A stretch of 64,000 nucleotides of DNA from Rhodopseudomonas sp. Its GTDB lineage: Bacteria; Pseudomonadota; Alphaproteobacteria; Rhizobiales; Xanthobacteraceae. Position numbers and translations under genes: made by a program. Where the stretch lies: positions 62,001 to 126,000 of the forward strand of contig WGNB01000001.1 in NCBI GenBank assembly GCA_016124795.1. Reading direction: 5' to 3'. Positions 43,441 through 52,438 of the stretch are shown here, one piece after another. The notes under the pieces are model-generated. The model was given only the letters and a program-made list of their open reading frames with translations, ran no database searches and was not told where the DNA came from. The first letter of the stretch is position 1. Each line of letters starts with the position of its first letter.

Positions 43441-44289
43441 ATGCGGCTTGCGAGCGCAATGCACAATGGACGTGCGACTTACGGGATCGTCGTCGGCGAT
43501 CGGCTGATCGATCTCGGACGGTCGATCGGCTCGCAATATCCGGATCTGCGGTCGCTGCTCGCGGCGGGGCCGGCGCTGCTCGGCCAACTGCGCGAACAAG
43601 ACGCCGGCATTCCGCTCGATCAGGTCACGTTTTTGCCGGTCATTCCCAACCCGGACAAGATTTTCTGCGTCGGCCTGAATTATCGCTCCCACGTCGCCGA
43701 GACCGGCCGCACCGAATCCGAAAAGCCGGCGATCTTCATCCGCTTTGCCGCGAGCCAGATCGGCCATGGCGAGCCGATGCTGCGTCCCAAGGTCTCGACT
43801 GATTTCGATTATGAAGGCGAGCTGGCGCTGGTGATCGGCAAGCGTGGCCGTTACATCCCGCGCGAACGTGCGCTCGACTATGTCGCCGGCTATTCATGCT
43901 ACAATGACGGTTCGCTGCGCGACTGGCAGCGCCACACGCACCAGTGGACGCCTGGCAAGAATTTTCCGGCGACCGGATCCTTTGGGCCGTGGCTGGTGAC
44001 CGCCGACGAGATTCCCGATCCGACGAAGCTCGAACTGACGACGCGGCTGAATGGCCAGACGGTGCAGAGTTCATCGCTCGATCTGCTGATCTTTTCGATT
44101 CCGGAAATCATCGAATACTGCTCGGCCTGGAGCGAACTCGTCCCCGGCGATGTCATCGTCACCGGCACGCCGGGTGGCGTCGGCTTCAAGCGTACGCCGC
44201 CGTTGTTCATGAAACCCGGCGATATAACCGAAGTCGAAATTTCCGGCATCGGAACGTTGCGGAACCCGATTGCGGATGAAGCCGTCTAA
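43441..44289 (+). CDS. Fumarylacetoacetate hydrolase-family protein
   Basis: FAH superfamily enzyme (282 residues) acting on 2-keto or beta-diketo acids. Metal ligands: Asp/Glu in DYEGELALVIG and Asp in YNDGSLRDWQ; the acid-binding loop is FCVGLNYRSHVAE, and GTPGGVGFKRTPP completes the site. Members hydrate or hydrolyse ring-cleavage products (2-hydroxypenta-2,4-dienoate hydratase or acylpyruvate hydrolase type). GGGAGG occurs a few nt before the ATG. First gene of the operon with the beta-keto acid cleavage enzyme and TRAP permeases. Confidence 0.9.
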   Translation: MRLASAMHNGRATYGIVVGDRLIDLGRSIGSQYPDLRSLLAAGPALLGQLREQDAGIPLDQVTFLPVIPNPDKIFCVGLNYRSHVAETGRTESEKPAIFIRFAASQIGHGEPMLRPKVSTDFDYEGELALVIGKRGRYIPRERALDYVAGYSCYNDGSLRDWQRHTHQWTPGKNFPATGSFGPWLVTADEIPDPTKLELTTRLNGQTVQSSSLDLLIFSIPEIIEYCSAWSELVPGDVIVTGTPGGVGFKRTPPLFMKPGDITEVEISGIGTLRNPIADEAV

Positions 44290-44365
44290 GCCGCCGCGTG
44301 CCGCTTCGCCAACCGATGGTCTCGATTGAAAGCCGCTACGCGGCCGTCGCCAAGGGAATATGGCC

Positions 44366-45283
44366 ATGACCAAGCCCGTGATTTTGACTTGTGCCGTGAC
44401 AGGGGGCGCGCCGATGTCGGCCAGGAACCCGGTGCCTGTGACGCCGGCCGAGATCGCCGATTCCGCGATTGGCGCGGCGCAGGCTGGCGCGACCATTGTT
44501 CATATTCATGTTCGCGAGCCCGGTAGCGGTGCGCCGAGCATGCGTTACGAGCTTTATGAAGAGGTGGTTGCGCGCATTCGCGCCGCTGGTTGCGATTGTC
44601 TGATCAATCTGACGACCGGTCCCGGCGCGCGCTTCATGCCGAGCCCACAGGAGCCGCTTCGGGGCGACACCGGCTCGACGCTCACGCAGTGGCAAAACCG
44701 CGTCGGCCATGTCTTGGCTTTGCGGCCGGACATTTGCAGTCTCGACGTCGGCAGCATGAATTTCGGCGAGCATGTGTTTGTCAATACGCCGGCCGATTTG
44801 CGGGCGATGGCTGCGGCCATCCGCGACAGCGGCACCAAGCCGGAACTCGAAGTCTTTGAACTCGGCCATATCAGGTTGGCCCGTCATCTGATCGAGAGCG
44901 GTCTGATCGCCCAGCCGCCTTTGTTCCAGATTTGCCTCGGCATTCCGTGGGGCGCGCCGGCAACGTCGGAGACCATGATGGCGATGCGTGACCATCTGCC
45001 GCCGGGCGCCGAATGGGCCGCATTTGGCATCGGTCCGGCCCAGTTCCCGATGGTGGCGCAAGCCGTGTTGCTCGGTGGTCACGCCCGCGTCGGACTGGAG
45101 GATAATCTTTACTTGCAGCGCGGTGTTCCGGCGTCCAGCAACGCGGTGCTGGTCGAACGCGCGGTTGAGATCATCGCGCAACTCGATCGCCGTGTGGCGA
45201 CGGCGAGCGAGGCGCGGGATATCCTCGCGCTTGGCCGGCTTGGACCTTCTGTTGCGGCGCAAGCGGCGGCGGGCCGGTCATGA
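44366..45283 (+). CDS. Beta-keto acid cleavage enzyme (BKACE/DUF849)
   Basis: TIM-barrel Zn enzyme (305 residues) of the BKACE family, which condenses a beta-keto acid with acetyl-CoA and splits it to acetoacetate and a new acyl-CoA. Zn ligands His46 and His48 in VHIHVRE and Glu in VGLEDNLY are present. ATG 44366 has AAGGGA 8 nt upstream; ATG 44360 is too close to it. Coupled to the TRAP small permease by ATGA overlap, so it is probably tied to a transported compound. Substrate not predictable from visible residues. Confidence 0.92.
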   Translation: MTKPVILTCAVTGGAPMSARNPVPVTPAEIADSAIGAAQAGATIVHIHVREPGSGAPSMRYELYEEVVARIRAAGCDCLINLTTGPGARFMPSPQEPLRGDTGSTLTQWQNRVGHVLALRPDICSLDVGSMNFGEHVFVNTPADLRAMAAAIRDSGTKPELEVFELGHIRLARHLIESGLIAQPPLFQICLGIPWGAPATSETMMAMRDHLPPGAEWAAFGIGPAQFPMVAQAVLLGGHARVGLEDNLYLQRGVPASSNAVLVERAVEIIAQLDRRVATASEARDILALGRLGPSVAAQAAAGRS

Positions 45284-45795
45284 CGGACCGCCATCCTTAT
45301 TGGCAGCGGCTGCTGCGCATTACGCAAGGCATGGCGTTAGTAGGCTTTTTCGGTCTGCTGATCCTGGCCGTGATGACGACCCTCGACGTGCTGTCGCGCT
45401 GGCTGTTCAGCGCGCCGATCTATGGCGTCAACGACGTCAGCGCCATTGTCATGGCGGTTGTGATCGCCGCGTGTCTGCCGGCCAACCTCGCGGCGCGTCA
45501 GAACATCACCGTCGATTTCCTCGGCAATCTGCTCGGCTGGCGCGCCAAGGCTTTCTTCGACGGGCTTGGCGGTCTGGTGACGTTATTATTCATCGGTTTG
45601 GTCGCCTGGCAGTTCGTTCCCTACACGATCGAGGTTACCAGGTCGGGGCAAACAACCTGGGTTCTCAAGCTGCCGATCGCGCCGGGTTGGTGGATCGCTA
45701 CCGCATTTCTGCTGATGAGCGTGCCGGTTCAGTTGACCGTCGCGGTGTTTGATCTGTCGCGGGCGTTCGGTCGGCGACCGGACGGCGATATCTAG
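45280..45795 (+). CDS. TRAP transporter small permease (DctQ type)
   Basis: Four-helix protein of 171 residues with the DctQ pattern (LILAVMTTLDVLSRWLF, ITVDFLGN). Starts inside the BKACE stop codon (ATGA). Pairs with the DctM gene downstream and most probably with the receptor at 39075. Confidence 0.9.
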   Translation: MTDRHPYWQRLLRITQGMALVGFFGLLILAVMTTLDVLSRWLFSAPIYGVNDVSAIVMAVVIAACLPANLAARQNITVDFLGNLLGWRAKAFFDGLGGLVTLLFIGLVAWQFVPYTIEVTRSGQTTWVLKLPIAPGWWIATAFLLMSVPVQLTVAVFDLSRAFGRRPDGDI

Positions 45796-45850
45796 CCGGG
45801 CCCGTCTTCGATGCATTCGACACCTCCCACCGACTGCTGCCGGAGTTCGC

Positions 45851-47161
45851 ATGATGTCTGATCCTCTCGTCCTTGCCGGCCTCGGCTTTGCCGCGATGTT
45901 TGTGCTGATGGCGCTGCATGTGCCGATCGGTATCGCGATGGGCGTGGTCGGCGCGGCGGGGTTTGCGAGCATCGTCGGGGTGGACCCGGCCTTGTCGTTG
46001 CTGGCCAGCGAACCGGCCAGCGTCTTTACCAATCTCGACCTCGCCGTGATCCCGATGTTCCTCTTGATGGGAAGTCTGGCCGCGGCGGCCGGGTTGGCGT
46101 CCGATGTTTATAAGCTGGCTTATGCTTTTATCGGCCATCGACGCGGCGGCCTGGCGCTGGCGACGATTGGCGGCTGCGGCGGCTTCGGTGCGGTTTGCGG
46201 TTCGGCGATCGCGACGACCGCTACTTTTGGGCGCGTCGCCTTGCCGGAGATGCTGCAACGCGGGTATTCGCCGGCGCTTGCAGCAGGCGCGGTGGCCTCG
46301 GGCGGAACACTGGGCATCATTGTGCCGCCGTCGTCGATCATGGTGATCTACGCTATCCTCGGCGAACAGTTTATCGTCCATTTGTTCATGGCGGCGATTG
46401 TGCCCGCGATCATGGCCGTTTCATTCTACATGATCGCGGCGATGATCTATGTGCATTATATCGACCGCGATGCCGGGCCCGCCGGACCGCGGGTGCCCTG
46501 GCCGGAGCGCTGGCAGGTCATCAAGTCGAACTGGGGCGTCCTGTTTCTCGGTACGGTCGTTCTCGGCGGGATTTATACCGGAATTTTCACCGTCAATGAG
46601 GCGGCGGCGGTCGGCGTCACCATTGCTTTGATGTTCGCGGTCGGGCGAGGCAAGCTCGATTGGAGCGGGTTTCTGAAGGTCCTCGCCGAAGCCAGTGCCA
46701 CGACCCTGATGATCTACGTGATGATCATCGGCGCGTCATTGTTCTCGTATTTCATGTCGGTCGCTCATGCGCCGGAACGGATGATTGAAGGGGTGGCCGC
46801 GCTGAACCTGTCGGGGCCGCTCGTCATCGTCATCCTGTTGGTGATCTATCTGATCCTCGGCGCGATCTTCGACGAGGTTGCCGCCATTGTCGTGACCTTG
46901 CCCTTCGTGCTGCCGCTGATCAAGCATTTCGGCTATGATCTGGTATGGTGGGGCATCATCAACGTCACCATCGTCGAGATCGCGATGATCTCGCCGCCGA
47001 TCGGGCTCAATGTTTTCGTCGTTCACGGCATGCGAAAGGATATTTCGCTGGGCACGATCTATCGTGGCATCGTCCCGTTCCTGTGCGCCGATATCGTCAG
47101 GCTGATCTTGCTCGTCGCTTTCCCGGGTCTGGCGTTGTACACCCTGCAATTGCTGAAATAG
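45851..47161 (+). CDS. TRAP transporter large permease (DctM type)
   Basis: Large permease of about 436 residues with about 12 helices. Conserved MFLLMGSLAAAAGLASDVYKLAY, GSAIATTATFGRVALPEM and GTLGIIVPPSSIMVIYAI. ATG 45851 or 45854 follow GGAG at 45842-45845; the open frame upstream lies within the DctQ gene. Followed after a gap by a GST gene. Confidence 0.92.
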   Translation: MMSDPLVLAGLGFAAMFVLMALHVPIGIAMGVVGAAGFASIVGVDPALSLLASEPASVFTNLDLAVIPMFLLMGSLAAAAGLASDVYKLAYAFIGHRRGGLALATIGGCGGFGAVCGSAIATTATFGRVALPEMLQRGYSPALAAGAVASGGTLGIIVPPSSIMVIYAILGEQFIVHLFMAAIVPAIMAVSFYMIAAMIYVHYIDRDAGPAGPRVPWPERWQVIKSNWGVLFLGTVVLGGIYTGIFTVNEAAAVGVTIALMFAVGRGKLDWSGFLKVLAEASATTLMIYVMIIGASLFSYFMSVAHAPERMIEGVAALNLSGPLVIVILLVIYLILGAIFDEVAAIVVTLPFVLPLIKHFGYDLVWWGIINVTIVEIAMISPPIGLNVFVVHGMRKDISLGTIYRGIVPFLCADIVRLILLVAFPGLALYTLQLLK

Positions 47162-47263
47162 TCTCGATGGGCAGGCGGCCGTTCGAATGCGGATGGAGAG
47201 GCGGCCGCCGCCGAAGAAGCCGAAGAACAAGAGTCCGCAATGGACGTCGAGGGAGATGCGCGC

Positions 47264-48055
47264 GTGAGCGGAGTGACCCTTTATCACAACGACATGTCGG
47301 TCTGCTCCGGCAAGGTGCGGATGCTTCTGGCCGAGAAGCAATTGCCCTGGGCCGGCGTTCATCTCAATCTGCGGGCCGGCGACTCGCAGAAGCCCGACTA
47401 CGTCAAACTCAATCCGAACAAGGTCGTGCCGACACTGGTCCATAATGGTCGGCCGGTGATCGAATCGAATGTGATCTGCGAATATATCGAGGATGTCTGG
47501 CCCGATCTGGCGATGCGACCCGACGATCCCGGCGAGCGGGCGCGGATGCGGGTCTGGATGAAGCAGCTCGACGATGGCGTTCACGCGGCAACCGGCACCG
47601 TCAGTTCCTGCGTGGCTTTTCGCTATCAGCATCTCAAGCGAGACCCGGCAGAACTCAAGGCCTGGCTGGAGGGACTGGACCCGGCGCGGCGAGAGCGCAG
47701 CCAAGCCGCGATTGAACAGGGTATCGCCGCGCCGCAATTTGCCGTTGCCGTGAAGCGCTTCGATGTGCTGTTCGCCGATATGGAGGCTGCGCTGCGGGAC
47801 AGTGCGTGGCTTGCTGGGGGCCGAATTTCGCTGGCCGACATTGCCTATGCGGCCTATGCCGCGCGGATCGTGCATCTCGGGCTCGACGACATGATCGACC
47901 GACGGCCGCGGGTTGTGGATTGGCGTAACCGGTTGTTCGAACGGCCGGCCTATCAGTCGGGAATTTCCGACTGGTTCAATCCGAATTATCTCACGATTTT
48001 CGACGCTCATCGCGATGAGGCGCGCGCCGAGGTGCGGCGGATTCTTTCTGCCTAG
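47264..48055 (+). CDS. Glutathione S-transferase
   Basis: Two-domain GST (about 263 residues): thioredoxin-like N-terminus with SVCSGKVRM as the glutathione-activating Ser region, VPTLVHNGRPVIESNVICEYIED as the cis-Pro and gamma-glutamyl-binding segment, then the all-helical domain ending SLADIAYAAY. GTG 47264 with GGGAGA upstream is preferred to ATG 47240. In an aromatic island it may open or isomerise an intermediate (maleylpyruvate-isomerase-like role) or detoxify. Substrate unknown. Confidence 0.87.
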   Translation: MSGVTLYHNDMSVCSGKVRMLLAEKQLPWAGVHLNLRAGDSQKPDYVKLNPNKVVPTLVHNGRPVIESNVICEYIEDVWPDLAMRPDDPGERARMRVWMKQLDDGVHAATGTVSSCVAFRYQHLKRDPAELKAWLEGLDPARRERSQAAIEQGIAAPQFAVAVKRFDVLFADMEAALRDSAWLAGGRISLADIAYAAYAARIVHLGLDDMIDRRPRVVDWRNRLFERPAYQSGISDWFNPNYLTIFDAHRDEARAEVRRILSA

Positions 48056-48081
48056 CGTCCGGCCTTAATGTCCGGCTTTGG

Positions 48082-48102
48082 CGTCCGTCTGGCGAACGGA
48101 CG
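48082..48102 (+). terminator. Hairpin after the GST gene
   Basis: CGTCCGT and ACGGACG (7 bp) with a 7-nt loop, 26 nt after the stop. A second hairpin, CCGCC-TGAA-GGCGG at 48151-48164, follows before the binding-protein gene. Together they separate the two transcripts; neither has a clear T-run. Confidence 0.45.
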
Positions 48103-48207
48103 GTGATTGGCTGTCGCGGTCGTATTTCCGCGCTCCTATTGATGGTCGACCCGCCTGAAGGCGGACGACAAGCGGCGGATAATGCCGCGCTGAAATAGGG
48201 GGAAACG

Positions 48208-49197
48208 ATGCCAATTTCCGTTGGGCGGATTGCGATCATCAGGCTGGTCTTGGTTTGTCTCGCGGCGGGCATTTTTTCGACAGGCGCCGGCGCTCAGACG
48301 TTTCCCAACCAGCCGATCCACATCACCGTTGCCGCGGGGGCGGGGAGCCCGCCCGATATCATTACCCGCGTCGTCGCCAATGCGATGGCGAAGGCGGAGG
48401 GTTGGACGGTTATTGTCGAAAACAAGCCGGGTGCTCTGCAGACCATCGGCGGCCGTGACGTTCTTAGCCTTCCGGCCGACGGCTATACGATCTGCGCCTT
48501 CAGTATGCCCGTGACGGCCGCGCCGGCGCTGATGGTCAATATGCCATTTGCGCTAGACAAGGATTTCGCAGCGGTAGGGTTGGTATCGCGGTCTTACAAT
48601 GTGCTGGTTGTAACGCCGTCATTGCCCGTGCATTCGATCGCCGATCTGATCGCGCTGCTGAAACAGAAGCCCAACAAGCTGGCGTTTTCGTCCGGTGGCT
48701 TCGGAACGCCGGCGCATCTCGTTGGCGAGATGTTCAAGCTTCGCGAGCACGTCAGCGCCTTGCATGTGCCTTACGCCCGGATTCCGCAGGCGACCGGCGA
48801 TTTGCTCAATGGCACCAATCAATTCATGTTCATCACAACGCTTCCCGTCGTCGGCTTGATCAAGGCCGGGAAATTGCGTGCGCTGGCGGTGACCGCGCCG
48901 AAGCGCATCGATGCCTTGCCGAATGTCGCTACCGTGGCGGAACAGGGTTATCCGGAGCTGGCGGTCGAGGACTGGGTCGGCTTCGTCGTCAAGACCGGGA
49001 CGCCGCAGGACGCGACCGCCAGGCTGAACGCCGCGCTGAACAAGGCGCTGGCATCGCCGGCGGTGAAGGAGGCTTTTGCCAAGATCGGGGCCGAAACGGC
49101 CGGTGGCACGCGCGAGCAGTTCGCTGCCTTGATCGGTTCGCAGATGACGCATTGGGGCCACGTCGTCAAAGAATCCGGCATCACGATGCAGAAGTAG
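48208..49197 (+). CDS. Bug/TctC-family periplasmic solute-binding protein
   Basis: Tripartite tricarboxylate transporter receptor of the Bug family (329 residues). Signal peptide ends around AGAQ at residue 29-30; typical NQPIHITVAAGAGSPPDIITR, SLPADGYTI and LAFSSGGFGTPAHL. These proteins bind carboxylates with two water-bridged loops. No TctA/TctB membrane subunits are nearby, which is usual for Bug proteins that share remote permeases or act as sensors. Ligand unknown. Confidence 0.9.
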   Translation: MPISVGRIAIIRLVLVCLAAGIFSTGAGAQTFPNQPIHITVAAGAGSPPDIITRVVANAMAKAEGWTVIVENKPGALQTIGGRDVLSLPADGYTICAFSMPVTAAPALMVNMPFALDKDFAAVGLVSRSYNVLVVTPSLPVHSIADLIALLKQKPNKLAFSSGGFGTPAHLVGEMFKLREHVSALHVPYARIPQATGDLLNGTNQFMFITTLPVVGLIKAGKLRALAVTAPKRIDALPNVATVAEQGYPELAVEDWVGFVVKTGTPQDATARLNAALNKALASPAVKEAFAKIGAETAGGTREQFAALIGSQMTHWGHVVKESGITMQK

Positions 49198-49227
49198 CTG
49201 CTTGATGGAGAACCGCGTTCGGAAGCC

Positions 49228-50148
49228 TCACCAGCCGGCAGCGGTGCGATCGCGAATGGCCTGGGCGCCGGACAGAATGCCGCGGTGGAGCACGCGGGCC
49301 GCGGGCGACAGGTCGCGGCCGATCCTCTTGATCAGGTAAAGCTCGCGTTCGACCACCGGGGCGACCAGCTTGCGGATCGTCAGGACGGCGTGGTCGGTGG
49401 GCGGCCAGGCGAGGCTGGGCAACGGTGCCACGCCGACGCCCGCTTCCACGAGCGCCAGCAGCGTTGCCGGGTGTTCGGCTTCATGCAGTGCGCCGCGTCG
49501 GCCGGTCGCCGCCATGCCGCGCTCCATCTCGAGGCGAATGCCGGTGCCCGGCGCCATCGCCACCATGGCCGCCGCCGCGCCTTCGCGCCAGGTGACGGTC
49601 TCCTGGCTTGTCAGCGGATGATCGCGTCGCATCACCAAAGCGAAGGTGTCGGTGAGGAGATGAGCGGAGTCGAGGTCTGCGTCCTCTCCCGGCACGTTGG
49701 CGATGCCGAGATCGACGTCGCCGCGTTTCAGGTCGGCGATGATCTGGTGGCGCGGTTCTTCCTTGAGCGTGACGCCGACCAGCGGGTAGTCGCGCTGAAA
49801 CGTCGCCAGCACCGTCGGCATCAGCCGCATCGCGACTGACGGCACGCAAGCCACGGTGACGTGACCGCGCCGGTGTTCCCGCAGGTCGCGCAGGTCCTGA
49901 AGCTGATTATCCAGATCGGCGAGCAGTCGCTGGATGCCGGGCAGGAACTCGGTGCCAACCTGGCTGAGCTGCAGGCTGCGGGTGGTGCGGTCGAGCAGCC
50001 TGACTTCGAGTGCGTCCTCGAGCTGACGGACCGATTGGCTCAAGGCCGATTGCGAGACGCCGAGTTGTCGCGCCGCGCGGCTGAAGCTGCCGAGTTGGAC
50101 GACGCTGACGAAGGCCCGTAGGTGCTTGAGGTCTAAATTCATTAGCAT
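49228..50148 (-). CDS. LysR-family transcriptional regulator
   Basis: LysR regulator of 306 residues from ATG 50148 (or 304 from 50142). HTH at about 5-62 (LRAFVSVVQLGSFSRAARQLGVSQSALSQSVRQLEDAL). The frame stays open upstream to 51309, but that part is antisense to the substrate-binding gene and lacks any family sequence. Divergent from the ABC/Rut operon, with a 9-bp inverted repeat between them, so that operon is its likely target. Confidence 0.9.
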   Translation of the reverse strand: MLMNLDLKHLRAFVSVVQLGSFSRAARQLGVSQSALSQSVRQLEDALEVRLLDRTTRSLQLSQVGTEFLPGIQRLLADLDNQLQDLRDLREHRRGHVTVACVPSVAMRLMPTVLATFQRDYPLVGVTLKEEPRHQIIADLKRGDVDLGIANVPGEDADLDSAHLLTDTFALVMRRDHPLTSQETVTWREGAAAAMVAMAPGTGIRLEMERGMAATGRRGALHEAEHPATLLALVEAGVGVAPLPSLAWPPTDHAVLTIRKLVAPVVERELYLIKRIGRDLSPAARVLHRGILSGAQAIRDRTAAGW

Positions 50149-50204
50149 ATCCAATAAATATATCAGTTTTTCCCGTATTGTTAATAAGAAACGACGATGC
50201 AATG

Positions 50205-50235
50205 ATTTTAAGCGTCGCCGGGAATTGCTTAAAAT
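50205..50235. promoter_or_regulatory. LysR-type operator before ABC/Rut operon
   Basis: Perfect inverted repeat ATTTTAAGC (50205-50213) and GCTTAAAAT (50227-50235) with 13-nt spacing, in the 141-nt gap between the divergent LysR and binding-protein genes. Arms and spacing suit a LysR tetramer recognition site. Confidence 0.6.
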
Positions 50236-50289
50236 TTGTGCGAATGGCCGTGGGTCGTCGTGCAAAACAAGAGGACGAGAGACAGGGCC

Positions 50290-51303
50290 ATGATCAACAG
50301 ACGACACCTGATGCAGTATTCGCTCCTCGGAGCGGCGACGGTCCCCTTCGGCGGCCTTTTCGGCTCGGCCTCGGCTGCCGGCAGCAAGATCGTGATTTCC
50401 GAAGCGCTGCGGCTCGGCATGTACGGGTCGCTTTATGTCGCCGCCGATCTCGGCCTTTTCGCCAAGCATGGCCTCGACGCCACGATCTCGTCCGCCGGCG
50501 GCATTGCCCTGCCGATTCCGGTCCTGCTGGGCGGTCGGGGACAGATCGGCGTCACCAGTCCCGGCATGTCGGTCAACGCCGTGCGGGAAGGCGGCAAGAT
50601 CAAGAACATCGCCAAGATCGTCGGTGGCGTGTCGATGTGGGGCATGGCGCGGCCGGGCAGCAAGATCAAGACCATCGACGATCTGCGCGGCAAGACCATC
50701 GCCACCCTGAAGTTCCCGTCGTCGACCATCCAGGTGCCGACTTATGCGATGAAGACGATCGGCAAGTTCGATCCGAAGGCGGCCGGCGTCACCTTCCTCG
50801 AATTGCCGCCCGGTGCTCAGGCTGCCGCCGTCAAGGATGGCCGCGCCGACATCGCCACCGCTTTCGAATGGGACATCAGCATCGGCGTCGAGAAGTTCGG
50901 CCTCGAACCGGTGCTGTCTTTTGCCGACGCCATCGGGCCGTTGTGCTTCACAACGGCGATGGCGACCGAACAGGTCATCGCCTCCAATCCCAAGGATGTG
51001 CAGGCTTTCTGCAATGCCATCGCCGAGGCGCAGAAGATCATGCATCAGGACAATTCGGTCTTCACCAAGGTGTCCGAGAAATATTTCCCCAAGGTCGATC
51101 CGAAGGTCATCGCCAGCGCGACCAAGAACTTCTTCGGCAGCAAGACAGCCATTCCGAAAAACCCGACCATGTCGGTTGCGGAATGGGACGCCGCCATGCA
51201 GCTTGAACTCGGCGGCGGGTCGATCAAGGCGGTTCTGCCTTATTCGCAAATGGTCGATAACAGCTTTGCCGAGAAAGCAACCAAAGAGTTTGGACAGACC
51301 TGA
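50290..51303 (+). CDS. ABC transporter substrate-binding protein (NMT1-like)
   Basis: Periplasmic binding protein of 337 residues. The signal has a twin-Arg stretch ([10 protein letters not shown]) and ends at about residue 31 (GSASAAG), so export may be via Tat. The mature start [29 protein letters not shown] is characteristic of the NMT1/THI5-SsuA group. Its stop overlaps the RutB start by 1 nt (TGATG), linking uptake with hydrolysis. Probable ligand: a pyrimidine-derived or ureido compound (inference). Confidence 0.88.
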   Translation: MINRRHLMQYSLLGAATVPFGGLFGSASAAGSKIVISEALRLGMYGSLYVAADLGLFAKHGLDATISSAGGIALPIPVLLGGRGQIGVTSPGMSVNAVREGGKIKNIAKIVGGVSMWGMARPGSKIKTIDDLRGKTIATLKFPSSTIQVPTYAMKTIGKFDPKAAGVTFLELPPGAQAAAVKDGRADIATAFEWDISIGVEKFGLEPVLSFADAIGPLCFTTAMATEQVIASNPKDVQAFCNAIAEAQKIMHQDNSVFTKVSEKYFPKVDPKVIASATKNFFGSKTAIPKNPTMSVAEWDAAMQLELGGGSIKAVLPYSQMVDNSFAEKATKEFGQT

Positions 51304-52034
51304 TGACAATTACCACAAGCACTTCGGCGGCCGGGCGGCGTTTCGTGACGCTGCCGGCTCGTCCCGAGCCACTGCGATTGGCGGTTGAGGAAACCGCCAT
51401 CGTCGTGGTCGACATGCAAAACGCCTACGCTTCGCCCGGCGGCTATCTCGATAAGGCGGGCCTGACCGCGCATAACGCGGGTCCGGTCATTACCGCGATC
51501 AAGGAGACACTGGATAGCGCACGGGCGGCCGGCGTCACCGTGATCTATTTCCAGAACGGCTGGGACGCCAATTATGTTGAGGCCGGCGGCCCCGGTTCGC
51601 CGAACTGGCACAAGTCGAACGCGCTCAAGACCATGCGCAAGCATCCCGAATTGCAGGGCCAGTTGCTGGCCAAAGGCGGCTGGGATTATGACCTGATCAA
51701 CGAGTTGAAGCCGAAGTCGGGCGACATCGTCGTGCCGAAGACCCGCTACAGCGGCTTTTTCAATAGCGTCTTCGACAGCACGCTGCGGGCGCGTGGCATT
51801 CGCAACCTGGTCTTCTGCGGCATCGCCACCAATGTCTGCGTCGAGTCGACGATGCGCGATGCCTTCCACCTCGAATATTTCGGCGTGCTGCTTGAAGACG
51901 CCGCCAGCGCTTCCGGCCCGGATTTCATGCAGAAGGCGACCGTCTTCAATATCGAGACCTTCTTCGGTTGGGTCTCGAATTCGGCCGATTTCATCCGCGC
52001 CTTTGCGCAGACCGAACCGGCAACCGCCAAATAG
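51303..52034 (+). CDS. rutB: Ureidoacrylate amidohydrolase RutB homologue
   Basis: Isochorismatase-fold hydrolase (243 residues) matching RutB closely across its length: [58 protein letters not shown] and [11 protein letters not shown]. Catalytic Asp37, the Lys in VPKTRYSG and the Cys of NVCVES are intact. RutB removes the carbamoyl group from (peroxy)ureidoacrylate, releasing carbamate, then ammonia and CO2. Flanked by RutC and RutD homologues but here encoded with ABC transporter genes. Confidence 0.93.
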   Translation: MTITTSTSAAGRRFVTLPARPEPLRLAVEETAIVVVDMQNAYASPGGYLDKAGLTAHNAGPVITAIKETLDSARAAGVTVIYFQNGWDANYVEAGGPGSPNWHKSNALKTMRKHPELQGQLLAKGGWDYDLINELKPKSGDIVVPKTRYSGFFNSVFDSTLRARGIRNLVFCGIATNVCVESTMRDAFHLEYFGVLLEDAASASGPDFMQKATVFNIETFFGWVSNSADFIRAFAQTEPATAK

Positions 52035-52050
52035 CAAGCGAGGCATATCG

Positions 52051-52437
52051 ATGACGAATCGCGCGATTATCCCACCGGGCACTCAGACCCCGATTGCCCC
52101 TTATTCGCCGGGCATGATGGCCGATAACGTCATCTATGTGTCGGGCACTCTGGCCTTCGACAAGAATAACGACGTTGTGCATGTCGGCGACGCCGCGGGG
52201 CAGACCCGGCACATCCTCGAGACGATCAAGGGTGTGCTGGAAGCAGCCGGTTCGAGTCTGGCGGATGTCACCTACAATATGATCTTCGTCACCGACTGGG
52301 CCAATTATGCCGCCGTCAACAAGGTCTATGCCGAATACTTTCCCGGCGAGAAGCCGGCCCGCTATTGCATCCAGTGCGGTCTGGTGAAGCCGGATTGCCT
52401 GGTCGAGATCGGCTCCATCGCGCACAAGCGAGTCTGA
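52051..52437 (+). CDS. rutC: RutC homologue (RidA/YjgF family)
   Basis: 128 residues, matching RutC over its whole length ([39 protein letters not shown]). RidA-family Arg and Glu of the substrate pocket are in KPARYC and CLVEIGS. RutC is linked to 3-aminoacrylate turnover, although its exact step has been debated. Starts 16 nt after rutB and ends 1 nt before the permease gene. Confidence 0.93.
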   Translation: MTNRAIIPPGTQTPIAPYSPGMMADNVIYVSGTLAFDKNNDVVHVGDAAGQTRHILETIKGVLEAAGSSLADVTYNMIFVTDWANYAAVNKVYAEYFPGEKPARYCIQCGLVKPDCLVEIGSIAHKRV

Positions 52438-52438
52438 G

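Noticed and set aside
50149-51309. Upstream half of a 693-codon frame ending in the LysR gene
   Set aside because: It is antisense to the substrate-binding protein gene and shows no family sequence; only the part from 50148 is a LysR protein.
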